From a candidate division CSSED10-310 bacterium (GTDB taxonomy: Bacteria > CSSED10-310 > JAFGJC01): a stretch of 64,000 bases of DNA. The stretch covers positions 1 through 64,000 of the forward strand of contig JAFGLW010000002.1 in NCBI GenBank assembly GCA_016927905.1. The letters are read 5' to 3'. Both the position numbers and the translations under genes were made by a program. Positions 1 to 8,536 of this stretch are shown in pieces (within the stretch, counting starts at the first letter, position 1; every line of letters starts with the position of its first letter). The notes under the pieces are model-generated. The model did not search any database. It saw nothing but the letters and a program-made list of their open reading frames with translations, and was not told the origin of the DNA.

Positions 1-636
1 GCCAAAAAGACCACGTACCTGTTTTCAGGCTACACCTTCTGCCAGTGCGGAAAGAAGATGTATGTGCCGACAAAATCCCCGAAATATACCTGCTACAAGT
101 GCGGGAACAAGATCCGGCTGGACGACCTTGAGGAGATTTTTCATTCCCAACTGAAAAACTTCTTCCTCTCACCCAAAGAGATTGAAGGTTATCTCGGCCA
201 GGCCGACAAAGTGATCCGGGAGAAGGAACAGCTCCGCGATACCATCGCCAGCGAGAGAAAGAAAGTGAAATCGGAGATGGACAAGCTCTACAGCCTGTAC
301 CTGAACGAGAGCATATCGAATGACGGATTCAAGGAGAGATATGCCCCGCTGGAGGAGAGGCTTCATCAAATAGACGACCGGATGCCGGAAATACAGGGGG
401 AGATCGATTTCCTCAGAATACAGTACCTTTCCAGTGATGAAATACTCCATGAAGCCAGGGATCTGTATTCCCGATGGAATCAGCTCTCCTTCGATGAGAA
501 GAGGAAAATCATCGAGACGATCACCGAGAAGATCACCATCGGCAAGGGCGACATAGAAATAAACCTGTGTTATGTACCCATTTCTTTGGAATTGGTCACA
601 AAAGGGCAACACACCCCCAGGGTTGCGTTGCTTTAA
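1..636 (+). CDS. Serine site-specific recombinase, C-terminal part
   Basis: The reading frame is open from base 1 and ends at 636, leaving 211 visible residues. The N-terminal catalytic resolvase domain and the start lie upstream of the window. What is visible is a Cys4 zinc beta-ribbon (residues about 14-38: FCQCGKK, then YKCGNK) followed by a long charged alpha-helical, coiled-coil-like stretch (about 60-170) and a short C-terminal beta region. This order is typical of the DNA-binding half of large serine recombinases that move phages, integrative elements or resolve cassettes. No att site can be recognised. Its presence at the edge suggests an integrated or formerly mobile element to the left of the window. 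The family call is firm; whether the enzyme is active cannot be judged without the catalytic domain. Confidence 0.85.
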   Translation, partial: AKKTTYLFSGYTFCQCGKKMYVPTKSPKYTCYKCGNKIRLDDLEEIFHSQLKNFFLSPKEIEGYLGQADKVIREKEQLRDTIASERKKVKSEMDKLYSLYLNESISNDGFKERYAPLEERLHQIDDRMPEIQGEIDFLRIQYLSSDEILHEARDLYSRWNQLSFDEKRKIIETITEKITIGKGDIEINLCYVPISLELVTKGQHTPRVALL

Positions 637-652
637 AGAGCTGAAAAATGGA

Positions 653-898
653 TCAAAGGTACCCCAGGTTTTTCAAGCGCCGGCGCACTTTCTCGACTTC
701 CTGGGCGGTCAGCTGCACGGTGTCGTCCGATGCATCCGCTTTTCGGTCCGCCCGGTCGATCCCCGACGCGATATCCCGCAGGACATAGACCACGAAATCG
801 GTCACGGAATCGAAACCCGAACCGTCGATGATGTCGGTCAGACGCCGGTACAGCGCTCTTGGAATCTTGATCGTCGCTTTGCTTTCCCTGGTGGGCAT
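653..898 (-). CDS. Small ribbon-helix-helix (CopG/Arc-like) DNA-binding protein
   Basis: This is an 81-residue protein starting at the ATG at 896-898; an upstream in-frame start at 964 would add 22 residues of low-quality sequence. The N-terminus carries a beta-strand plus two-helix pattern (KATIKIPRALYRRLTDII, then a Gly-x-Asp-Ser-Val-Thr-Asp-Phe helix) typical of CopG/Arc-type ribbon-helix-helix repressors, which dimerise and bind operators through the beta strand. The C-terminal half is a charged helix (QEVEKVRRRLKNLGYL). It lies tail-to-tail with the recombinase, 16 bases away. No toxin partner is adjacent, so an antitoxin role is not supported. The fold assignment is moderately sure and the target is unknown. 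Confidence 0.65.
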   Translation of the reverse strand: MPTRESKATIKIPRALYRRLTDIIDGSGFDSVTDFVVYVLRDIASGIDRADRKADASDDTVQLTAQEVEKVRRRLKNLGYL

Positions 899-1050
899 GG
901 TGCAATCAAGATAGTGGAGCGGTCGGGTCAGGTCAAGGGTATCCCCGGACCACAGGATCGGCAACAGCGCTTTGTTGGGAAATCGGCGGGTGCGGTTGGG
1001 TCGTTCACGCCGGTGTGGTACAGTTGCCTCCGGGAAAAAGGCGGTGATGT

Positions 1051-2478
1051 GTGGAGACTGAGTATCGGGATGGAGCCGGATCCGGTGTCGGCGCAGGCTC
1101 GTGGCGCCGGGACCGGGTGTTCCGGATCATTCTGATCGTTTCCGCCCTCATCAAGCTGGGCCTGGCCGTTCATTTCGGGTCGTTGCGGCTGCGCGGAGAC
1201 GAGATGGATTATATCCACACCGCCCGGGTTCTGGTCGTGGAGAACCGGGTGTTCGACATGTACCGTCCGCCGGCGTATCCTTTTCTACAGGCTGCGGTCA
1301 TCTTTCTGGGCGCGGGCAATACGGCAATCCGCATCCTGCAGGTTATTTTCAGCGTTCTGACGACGGTTTTCGTATACCGTATGACCGGGTCCGCTTACGG
1401 GCGGACCGCCGCCCGGTTCGCTTCCGCCATCTTCGCCTTCGATCCCGTCCTGGTCGAGTTTTCGTATATTCTGCTGTCGGAAACGCTGTTCGTTTTTCTG
1501 GTGGCGGCGCTGTTTGACGGCATGGTTTCAGCGAAACGAACCGCTTCCAATCTTCATTGGCTTGGTCTGGGTGCCATCTTCGGACTGGCGGTACTGACCC
1601 GATCTCAGATCATGACCTTTTTCCCGTTTATCTGGTTCTGGGTTTTCATGGAATGGAAAGGCAGCATCCGGATTTCCGTTCGACGGCTGCTGTTTTTTTC
1701 CTTTGGCAGCGCCCTGCTGATCTCTCCCTGGACGATCCGCAATTACCGGGCCAGCGGGGCGTTTGTTCCGGTGGATGTAGTGGGTCCGATGAATCTGCTC
1801 ATGTCGACGCACCCGGACACACTGTATGTTGATAAGGGAACGACCTGGAAGGAAAGCTGGACCGGTGTGGATGGTGTCCGGTACCGGCTGGCCGCCCGGC
1901 GGGACACTGCGCGCGCCATGCGCCGGGCCATGGAAATATCGCTTGCCCGTATCCGGCGAAATCCGGGGGGATTTTTCAGAAAATGTATCTGGGAAGCCGG
2001 CCATCTGTGGACGCTGGACAATCATCTTTTGGTTCATCTGCGCAATGGCTGGTATGGATCGGAAGCCAGAATATGGCTGCTGCCGCCGGCGGCAGTCTTC
2101 ACAGCCCTGTTCACGGTTTGCCTGACCGTATCGGGTGCCGCCGGTATATGTTTTGTCCGGGACGGTCCGATATCCCGCCTGGCGATTCTGGCTTTTCTGC
2201 ATGCAATGCTGCTTTTCGGTCTGGTGTTTTCAACCTCCCGCTACGCGGTTCCGCTCCGCCCGTTTCTGGCAATAGCTGCAGGCGGATGGTGGGCCGCGAA
2301 AATCAGTCCCGGCGGAGACTCCCCGGTCCCGATATGGAATCGAACGAGAATCCTGGTATTTTCTGCTATCGCAATGTGTCTTCTGGCAATCTGGAGTCGG
2401 GATATGCCGCTGATCCGGGACATGCTGATCCGGAATGCTGAAGGACTCACGGCTCCGGAACTGATTATTTTCAGATAG
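1051..2478 (+). CDS. GT-C type membrane glycosyltransferase (family 39/ArnT-like)
   Basis: This 475-residue multi-pass membrane protein has about ten hydrophobic segments. Near the first extracytoplasmic loop it has the acidic pair GDEMDYIHTAR followed by RPPAYPF, the arrangement of GT39/ArnT/PMT-type enzymes, which transfer sugars from polyprenyl-phosphate donors on the outer face of the inner membrane. The start is GTG 1051 with an AAGGCGG-like Shine-Dalgarno 5 bases upstream. The donor and acceptor are unknown. It is followed after 59 bases by the DedA-like gene on the same strand. Four further GT-C or polytopic surface-glycan proteins occur in the window, so a role in lipid or cell-surface glycosylation is the best inference. 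Confidence 0.72.
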   Translation: METEYRDGAGSGVGAGSWRRDRVFRIILIVSALIKLGLAVHFGSLRLRGDEMDYIHTARVLVVENRVFDMYRPPAYPFLQAAVIFLGAGNTAIRILQVIFSVLTTVFVYRMTGSAYGRTAARFASAIFAFDPVLVEFSYILLSETLFVFLVAALFDGMVSAKRTASNLHWLGLGAIFGLAVLTRSQIMTFFPFIWFWVFMEWKGSIRISVRRLLFFSFGSALLISPWTIRNYRASGAFVPVDVVGPMNLLMSTHPDTLYVDKGTTWKESWTGVDGVRYRLAARRDTARAMRRAMEISLARIRRNPGGFFRKCIWEAGHLWTLDNHLLVHLRNGWYGSEARIWLLPPAAVFTALFTVCLTVSGAAGICFVRDGPISRLAILAFLHAMLLFGLVFSTSRYAVPLRPFLAIAAGGWWAAKISPGGDSPVPIWNRTRILVFSAIAMCLLAIWSRDMPLIRDMLIRNAEGLTAPELIIFR

Positions 2479-2537
2479 CCTGACACGATTTAAAAAACAA
2501 CTTGAGGTATTTTCAAAAATCGGCATGATAGGGGGAC

Positions 2538-3113
2538 ATGGAGGCAGCGCAGCAGTTTTTGGTTGAATTCGGAATTTGGGCGCTGGCGGCCGGCGCTTTT
2601 TTCGAGGGGTATCTGTTTGTCATCGGTGCCGGGATGCTGGTCAGTCAGTCTCTGCTCTCCCCGCTGGACGCCTTTCTGGCGGCTGCATTCGGAGCTTGGA
2701 CGGGGCATATCTTCTGGTATTACCTGGGCCGGTATCTCGACGGCAGGCGGTTCATGAATCTGCTACCGGGATGGCGCTGGAATCATAAATTCATCAACGA
2801 TATGATTCATCAGAAACCCTGGACATCCATATTTCTGCTGCAGTATGTCTTCGGGGTCCGCCTGGTGGGAGCGATCGAATTCGGTTTGACAAAAATCCCG
2901 ATCGGTTGGTTCGCGGTGGCCCAGATGGTCAACTGCATGATCTGGTCGGCTCTCCTGATGCTACTGGGATACAGTTTCGGTGAACTCATCGAACATCCGG
3001 GAATGAACGCCGCCAAATACTTGTGGATTCTGGGTTCCATCGTCTGTCTCCTGATCGCAGTTCACTGTTACCTGCGCGCCGGTTCGGAATCGAACATCCC
3101 CGACCGACCCTGA
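2538..3113 (+). CDS. DedA/VTT-domain family inner-membrane protein
   Basis: This 191-residue integral membrane protein starts at ATG 2538, just after a run of G that serves as the ribosome binding site. The sequence has the DedA hallmarks: an N-terminal FFEGYLFVIGAGMLV re-entrant-type segment, the small-residue helix FLAAAFGAWTGHIFWYYLGR, and a central basic/aromatic motif leading into GVRLVGAIEFGLTKIPI. DedA/VTT proteins act as scramblases or flippases for phospholipids or undecaprenyl phosphate and support membrane homeostasis. The typical length is about 190-220 residues, so it is complete. Its position after a glycosyltransferase that probably uses polyprenyl carriers is compatible with lipid-carrier recycling, but that link is inferred. 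Confidence 0.8.
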   Translation: MEAAQQFLVEFGIWALAAGAFFEGYLFVIGAGMLVSQSLLSPLDAFLAAAFGAWTGHIFWYYLGRYLDGRRFMNLLPGWRWNHKFINDMIHQKPWTSIFLLQYVFGVRLVGAIEFGLTKIPIGWFAVAQMVNCMIWSALLMLLGYSFGELIEHPGMNAAKYLWILGSIVCLLIAVHCYLRAGSESNIPDRP

Positions 3114-3158
3114 CCGCAGGATATCCGCTCATTCCCGTTTGGGGCAAACGAAGCATTG

Positions 3159-3175
3159 TTGGTTCGGATATTGCA
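3159..3175 (+). promoter_or_regulatory. Possible sigma-54 (-24/-12) promoter of the C25 protease
   Basis: TTGGTTCGGATATTGCA has GG (3161-3162) and GC (3173-3174) separated by exactly 10 bases, the sigma-54 geometry, with a perfect TTGCA -12 box. The -24 box is imperfect (TTGGTTC instead of TTGGCAC). Transcription would start near 3186, about 29 bases before the chosen ATG at 3215. Confidence 0.4.
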
Positions 3176-3214
3176 CACCTCAATGAAGCCATGAGCTATT
3201 GCAGGAGGGTGCCG

Positions 3215-6200
3215 ATGAATATGGGAAAATGGACTTTTATTTCGTTTGTCTGCCTGGCCGTTGTTCTGCCTGTCCAGGCCGGGTATTTTCCGCTGATCGA
3301 CGGGAGTTCTCCAGGAGACCGTGTCACCTGGGTGATTTCAGAGGATGAAAACGGCATATCTCTGGAATTACGGTTTCCAGGATTGACGGTGGACCGCATC
3401 GACCGGGATGAGGGATTGTTTGACCGGATCCGTGTGGCCGGTTGCGGGTTGACCGGGGATGAAGGATCTCCCGATCTGCCATTCAAGGGTATGTTTCTGG
3501 AAGTGCCGGCGGGCGTGGGATTGATGTTGGAGACGGAATCGTTCAACGAGAAGTTGATTCCCGGCCGGTATACCGTGATTCCCAGGCAGCCACCCCAGTC
3601 CGATTGCGCCGGTAATGAACCGGAATTCACGATGGATCCGAAAGTCTACTCGGACGACAAATGGGTCCCGGGCGCTATTGCCCGGATTGCCCGGGACGGG
3701 TTCATCCGGGGCCGGCGGGTGGTTTTTCTGGAGATTCACCCGGTTCATACCAGCCCTTCGGAGGGCCTTCTGAAAGGATATTCCCAGATCGGATTAAGGC
3801 TCCAATACTCAGAAATTCCCGACACACGGGCATCCGAACGCACTTCTCGCCTCCTTTCACCGGCATTCGAGCGTCAGGCGGAAGCGCTGATTGCGAACCA
3901 CCATCCGGCTCAGGGTGCGGGAAATGGCGAGTCATCCAGGGATGGAGCGGATTATTTGATCATCACCCACGATGATTTTGTATTGAATCTGATGCCGCTG
4001 GCGGACTGGAAGTTGTTGAAGGGATACCGCACACGTCTGGTGACGTTGACCGAGCTGGGCGGTTCTACGGCGACCCATATCAAGAATTATCTCCAGACCG
4101 CCTATGATACCTGGAATCCCGCTCCCACCTACGTTCTGCTGGTGGGAGACTCCAACAAGCTGCCGTCGAACACGGTATCCCCGGATGCATACGGCAGCCC
4201 GTTCCCTTCGGATCTGCCGTATTCAATGCTGGAGGGGAGCGATTATTTTCCCGATATCTTCCTGGGCCGAATCAGTGTTCAGACCCAGCAGCAGTGCGAT
4301 GTGGTGGTAAACAAAATTTTAGAATACGACCGGAATCCGGAAGTGGACAACTGGTACAACACCGCCCTGATCGCCGCCTATTTCCAGGACGACTATTCTC
4401 CGTATTGCGAGGCGGATCGATGGTTTTTCGAGACCGGCACCTATGTCATGCAGTATCTGGCTTCCGCTCAGCAAATGAGTATCGTGACGGCGATGTGCAC
4501 AAGCGCCAGCGGCTGCTCGGTCTATCATTTCAGGTCCGACAGCTACCCCCACCGCCCGTCCCACCCGGATCCCGTTCCCCAGGAATGGATTGATCTGATC
4601 ACTTCTTCGTCTCAGGCGACCAGCAATCTCATCAATGGAATCAATGCCGGCGTCGGGCTGGTCCAGCACCGGGATCACGGGGAGGAAACCGGGTGGAATG
4701 ATCCGCCGTTTTTCACCTCCCACGTCAACAGCCTCACCAACGGTTCCCGGACCCCGGTGGTGTTTTCGATCAACTGCCTGACCGGGGCGTTCGATTACGG
4801 GAGCGATTGCTTCGCCGAAGCGCTTCAGAAGAAGGACGGCGGCGGTGCGGTGGGCGTTGTCGCCGCAACGCGGGTCAGCTATTCCGGTTACAACGATCTG
4901 CTGTGTCACGGGACTTATACGGGATTCTTCCCCGACTACGATGCAACCCATTCGGGTAACATCTACGCAGACTCCAAACGGGTCTGCGAAGCGCTCTCCT
5001 TTGGGAAATATTACATGTACATGTATGAAGGCGAGGGATCGAGCACGCTGTATACCTTCCGGTTGTTTCACTGGTTCGGGGATCCGGAAATGGAAATCCG
5101 GACCGACACACCCCTGGCGCCCGGAATCGATCTTCCCCAGACCATTCCAGCCGGGAGCGTTCAGGTGATTCTACCGATAAGCGATGAAGGTGCCCGGGTA
5201 GCGGTCACCCAGGACGGAAATCTGCTGGGTGTGGGAATATCGGCCACGGGGCAGGTGGTGATCGATCTGGATCCGCCGGTGCAGGGGGGCCTGCCGGTCA
5301 CGGTGGTCGTCACCGGGTACAACATCGATCCTTTGGAAACGGATATTCTGACCGGTGCGCCTTCATGCGGCATCATTTTACTCGACCGGGCCGGGTACAA
5401 CTGTGATTCCGATGTGCATGTGACGGTGATGGATTCGGATCTGAACACCAATCCGGGGGTTACGGAACAGCTCGTGATCGTGGTGGACAGCTCCAGTTAT
5501 CCTGCGGGAATCGATGTGACCTGCACTGAAACGGAAGCCGACAACGGCATCTTCGAGGGGGTGTTCCACACATATTCTTTCGGCGGGTCCGGCGATCTAT
5601 TGGTGGCGCACGGCGATCAGATCACCGCATATTACCATGACGATGACTGCGAGGGTGCCCCCGCCGATGTCCAGAAATCAGCCGGGGTGGACTGTCAGCC
5701 GCCGGTCATCAGCAATGTCCGGGTGGTGGATGTCGGGGTGGATTCGGCGGTCATTGCCTGGGACACCAGTGAGAATTCCGAATCGATCCTGGTCTACGGT
5801 TATTCGATTCCGCCGGATATGACGGCGACCGAAACCGGGTACCGCACCGCCCATGAAATGACCCTGGAGGGGCTTTCGGAATGCATGGTGGTTTATCTGG
5901 AGGTGCAGGCTTCGGACGAACACGGGAATGTGGGAATCGACAACAACGGCGGTTCCTACTACCAGTTCACCACGCTGCAGCATTTCGTTATGCTGTCGGC
6001 GGGCATGGACTCCGATCCCGGGTGGACCGCGGAACCGGACTGGGCTTGGGGACATCCCACCGGTCAGGGCGGGGAGCACGGATCGCCCGACCCGGCAGCC
6101 GGGTACACCGGGCTGAATGTATGCGGTTATAATCTGGCGGGCGATTATCCCAACAACATGAGCATCACCCGGTATCTGACCACCGGTTCATTCGACTGCG

Positions 6201-7045
6201 GCCCGGCGGAGGAAGTCCTGCTGGGTTTCTGGTGCTGGCTGGGTGTGGAACAGAACCAGTATGACAAGGCCATGATCGACATCAGTGTCGATGGCGGGTC
6301 GACCTGGCAGAATATCTGGACAAACGCTGAAACCCTGGACGGCGGATTCTGGCAGTACTGGCAATTCGATCTGACTGCTGCGGCGGCCGGCCAGTCCAAT
6401 GTCCGGTTACGCTGGGGAATGGGTCCGACGGATGTGGGCTGGCAGTACTGCGGCTGGAATCTCGATGATGTGACGGTTGAGGGTGCGGCGGAATGCGGCG
6501 CTCCCACTCCCCCACCTACGGCAACGGTCAATCCGGCGACATACACGCCCGTCCCGACCAATACCCAGCTGCCGACCTACACACCCCATTCCACGCCCGT
6601 TCCGCCCACACACACGCCCGCTCCCCCGACCCACACGCCCGTTCCGCCCACGCATACGCCTGTTCCACCCACCGCCACGCCGGCCTACGAAACCGGAATG
6701 GTGTTGATCCTGGAGGATACCGACCTGATCGCGGGGGATGAGTTTTATCTGCACATGTTCTTATCCAATCGGGAAACTCAGCCCTTGTATCTGGATGCCT
6801 ATATTCTGCTGGACGTTTACGGGAATTTCTGGTGCTGGCCGTCCTGGAGAAGCCTGAACACCGGTCTGGACGGCTCATCCTTTATCCTGAATCCCCTGTC
6901 CACCAGCCACGAGGCTGTTCTCCGGTTTGTCTGGCCCGGAAACGTCGGCAATGCGGACGGTCTCTATTTCTATGGAGTTGCCTGCCATGCCGGCAGTTTC
7001 GACATTGTCGGGCCGGTCAATGCCATCTCATGGCGGTACCGGTAG
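3215..7045 (+). CDS. Secreted gingipain-like C25 cysteine protease with Thr/Pro linker and C-terminal module
   Basis: This 1276-residue protein starts at ATG 3215, because AGGAGG lies at 3203-3208 and a signal peptide follows (MNMGKWTFISFVCLAVVLPV, then QAG). After a propeptide-like region (25-230) comes a peptidase C25 domain (about 240-620). The likely catalytic His is in RDHGEETGW and the nucleophile Cys is in SINCLTGAFD, the His...Cys order of gingipains. Next are beta-sandwich/Ig-like regions, a fibronectin-like stretch (about 830-930), and a jelly-roll-like domain with paired Trp/Gly motifs (about 930-1095). A Thr/Pro-rich linker (about 1097-1156) then leads to a C-terminal module of about 119 residues (1158-1276), which recurs in three other proteins of this window. 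It is probably exported and surface-bound or released for protein degradation. It overlaps the convergent gene downstream by 18 bases. Confidence 0.88.
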   Translation: MNMGKWTFISFVCLAVVLPVQAGYFPLIDGSSPGDRVTWVISEDENGISLELRFPGLTVDRIDRDEGLFDRIRVAGCGLTGDEGSPDLPFKGMFLEVPAGVGLMLETESFNEKLIPGRYTVIPRQPPQSDCAGNEPEFTMDPKVYSDDKWVPGAIARIARDGFIRGRRVVFLEIHPVHTSPSEGLLKGYSQIGLRLQYSEIPDTRASERTSRLLSPAFERQAEALIANHHPAQGAGNGESSRDGADYLIITHDDFVLNLMPLADWKLLKGYRTRLVTLTELGGSTATHIKNYLQTAYDTWNPAPTYVLLVGDSNKLPSNTVSPDAYGSPFPSDLPYSMLEGSDYFPDIFLGRISVQTQQQCDVVVNKILEYDRNPEVDNWYNTALIAAYFQDDYSPYCEADRWFFETGTYVMQYLASAQQMSIVTAMCTSASGCSVYHFRSDSYPHRPSHPDPVPQEWIDLITSSSQATSNLINGINAGVGLVQHRDHGEETGWNDPPFFTSHVNSLTNGSRTPVVFSINCLTGAFDYGSDCFAEALQKKDGGGAVGVVAATRVSYSGYNDLLCHGTYTGFFPDYDATHSGNIYADSKRVCEALSFGKYYMYMYEGEGSSTLYTFRLFHWFGDPEMEIRTDTPLAPGIDLPQTIPAGSVQVILPISDEGARVAVTQDGNLLGVGISATGQVVIDLDPPVQGGLPVTVVVTGYNIDPLETDILTGAPSCGIILLDRAGYNCDSDVHVTVMDSDLNTNPGVTEQLVIVVDSSSYPAGIDVTCTETEADNGIFEGVFHTYSFGGSGDLLVAHGDQITAYYHDDDCEGAPADVQKSAGVDCQPPVISNVRVVDVGVDSAVIAWDTSENSESILVYGYSIPPDMTATETGYRTAHEMTLEGLSECMVVYLEVQASDEHGNVGIDNNGGSYYQFTTLQHFVMLSAGMDSDPGWTAEPDWAWGHPTGQGGEHGSPDPAAGYTGLNVCGYNLAGDYPNNMSITRYLTTGSFDCGPAEEVLLGFWCWLGVEQNQYDKAMIDISVDGGSTWQNIWTNAETLDGGFWQYWQFDLTAAAAGQSNVRLRWGMGPTDVGWQYCGWNLDDVTVEGAAECGAPTPPPTATVNPATYTPVPTNTQLPTYTPHSTPVPPTHTPAPPTHTPVPPTHTPVPPTATPAYETGMVLILEDTDLIAGDEFYLHMFLSNRETQPLYLDAYILLDVYGNFWCWPSWRSLNTGLDGSSFILNPLSTSHEAVLRFVWPGNVGNADGLYFYGVACHAGSFDIVGPVNAISWRYR
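6593..6676 (+). repeat. Tandem 21-bp repeat encoding Thr/Pro linker
   Basis: Four consecutive 21-base units encode the heptad T-P-V/A-P-P-T-H/A inside the C25 protease gene. The units differ mostly at third codon positions, so the peptide rather than the DNA appears to be conserved. It forms an extended spacer before the C-terminal module. Confidence 0.85.
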
Positions 7046-8488
7046 ACAGGATTTGAACTTCTCCGGGTAAAAAAGGCAGTCCTGCCGGGTGCACCCGTTT
7101 GCCGGGCAGTACCGGGCAGGCAACCGCCGGCACCAGTCGATTTCAGTGATGCACAGCTCCAGCAGATCATCGAGTGGAATTTTGCTGGGTGTCGCGGTGC
7201 TGGCTTTGGGCGACCCGCAGATCAGCAGATTTTCGGACTGGTGGAGAAACCAGCCGTGTACCGTTCCCAGCCTTCGGAGATCCCGCCTGGAAAGCGATTC
7301 GTTCCGTTCAATGCATTCGGCGATGCGGATCTTGGCGGCCATGTTCCGCATATCGAATCCCTTGAGCGGGCCTCTGCGGTTCAGAATCAGGGAGGTTGCG
7401 CCGGATACCGGGTCGCGGTACACCACCATATCGACCCGCCCCCTGAACCGGGCCGCCTTGATCACCATGCCGTTTTCGGATTGGATGCAGCCGATGCGAA
7501 TGTTCCGGCGCAGGTTCACAAAACGTCCGACCCGGTCAATTTCGTCGAGTGCTTCGATCCATTGGTTTTCACGGGCCAAGATGGCATCGAAACACAGCCG
7601 GAGAGACATCCAGATCCGATCCGGATCCCCATTGAAGAGCGCATGAAATCCGGAGACAAGAGAGGAAAGGGATATCAGGCGGTCCAGGGTATCGGATGAA
7701 AACGCCGTTTCCGGCGTTTCGGCCAAGCGCCGGCTCCACAGCACAAAGTTCTTGAATATCTTTGGCGGGTCATCCGGATTGATTTCCCTCTCCGTAAGAT
7801 ACCGGCCGGCCATTCGAGACAGCAGCTCCGTCATGTCCGCCGGATCGGTATCTTTCCGGGTGATATGGGCATAAACGGCTTCGATCAGCTGCATACCGGC
7901 ATCGAGAATTTTGGCGGAGGAATCGGGGCCATCCCCTGCCAGGATGCTCAGTCCGGTCAGGATGGTTGGAATCGTGGGAAGATGGTGGAGAAAATCAGCA
8001 GACAGGATACCCCGGGCCCGGGTATCGTGCTGGCGGGTGAATTCAATGAGATCTTTCCAGCCCGGGTCGCTGGTCAGACCCAATTCAGATGCGACCAGAT
8101 CCGCTGCACACCGGTTCTTTCGAACGGCACCCCGCCGGGGCGTGACCGGGTGGTTGTCGAACCGGCCGCCGCCGATATCCACCGCCAGGACACCCGAATC
8201 CTCCAAAGACATGCCGTCTTGGGAAGAAGGGCATTCGTTTGCCGGATGGAAGATTACGGGAGCCTTGGAAACCCCCGGAAACAGAGGTTCTCCGAACCGT
8301 TTCAGCAGCAGAACGGACAGAATGGCATCCAGGTCCGGATGCTGGTGGGTGATGATTTGTCTGATCTCCGGCGTCACCCTGTCATTGTATACCGATTCCG
8401 GGTGGTTTTGCGAACCGGTATCGATGAAATGGAGCAGTTGAGGTGGACCATCGGATTGAAATCCTGTAACCTTTACCCCGGTGTGCAA
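7028..8488 (-). CDS. DHH/MYG1-like putative phosphohydrolase with C-terminal Cys cluster
   Basis: This 486-residue protein is soluble. Residues about 46-57 read THQHPDLDAILS and about 97-103 read VDIGGGRFDNHP. These His/Asp-rich motifs resemble the metal-binding motifs of DHH-type and MYG1 (UPF0160) phosphoesterases, where THSGxFHADD and FDHHQ bind metal. The rest is mainly helical. The C-terminus has a cluster of four Cys (YCPANGCTRQDCLF, then KSC) that could bind zinc or an iron-sulfur centre. The start used is TTG 8488, with AGAGG 5 bases upstream. GTG at 8377 would also fit the conserved part, so the first 37 residues are uncertain. It overlaps the C25 gene tail-to-tail. The family assignment is by motif only and the substrate is unknown. 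Confidence 0.55.
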   Translation of the reverse strand: MHTGVKVTGFQSDGPPQLLHFIDTGSQNHPESVYNDRVTPEIRQIITHQHPDLDAILSVLLLKRFGEPLFPGVSKAPVIFHPANECPSSQDGMSLEDSGVLAVDIGGGRFDNHPVTPRRGAVRKNRCAADLVASELGLTSDPGWKDLIEFTRQHDTRARGILSADFLHHLPTIPTILTGLSILAGDGPDSSAKILDAGMQLIEAVYAHITRKDTDPADMTELLSRMAGRYLTEREINPDDPPKIFKNFVLWSRRLAETPETAFSSDTLDRLISLSSLVSGFHALFNGDPDRIWMSLRLCFDAILARENQWIEALDEIDRVGRFVNLRRNIRIGCIQSENGMVIKAARFRGRVDMVVYRDPVSGATSLILNRRGPLKGFDMRNMAAKIRIAECIERNESLSRRDLRRLGTVHGWFLHQSENLLICGSPKASTATPSKIPLDDLLELCITEIDWCRRLPARYCPANGCTRQDCLFYPEKFKSCLPVPP

Positions 8489-8536
8489 TCAAACCTCTGA
8501 AGAAGGGGTAATTCCACAAGGCAGAGGAGATTTTGT

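Noticed and set aside
3023-3214. N-terminal extension of the C25 protease from ATG 3023
   Set aside because: The extension overlaps the DedA gene and reads as Arg/Pro-rich shadow sequence, while ATG 3215 has AGGAGG and is followed by a signal peptide.
4319-5071. Long minus-strand frame inside the C25 protease
   Set aside because: It is antisense to a well-supported catalytic domain and has no ribosome binding site or family motif; it is a high-GC shadow.
6593-6676. CRISPR-like array from regularly spaced short repeats
   Set aside because: The units are contiguous 21-base codon repeats encoding a Thr/Pro heptad; there are no spacers.
8377-8488. GTG 8377 as the start of the DHH/MYG1-like gene
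   Set aside because: It would fit the conserved region but has no Shine-Dalgarno, whereas TTG 8488 has AGAGG 5 bases upstream; kept as an alternative.
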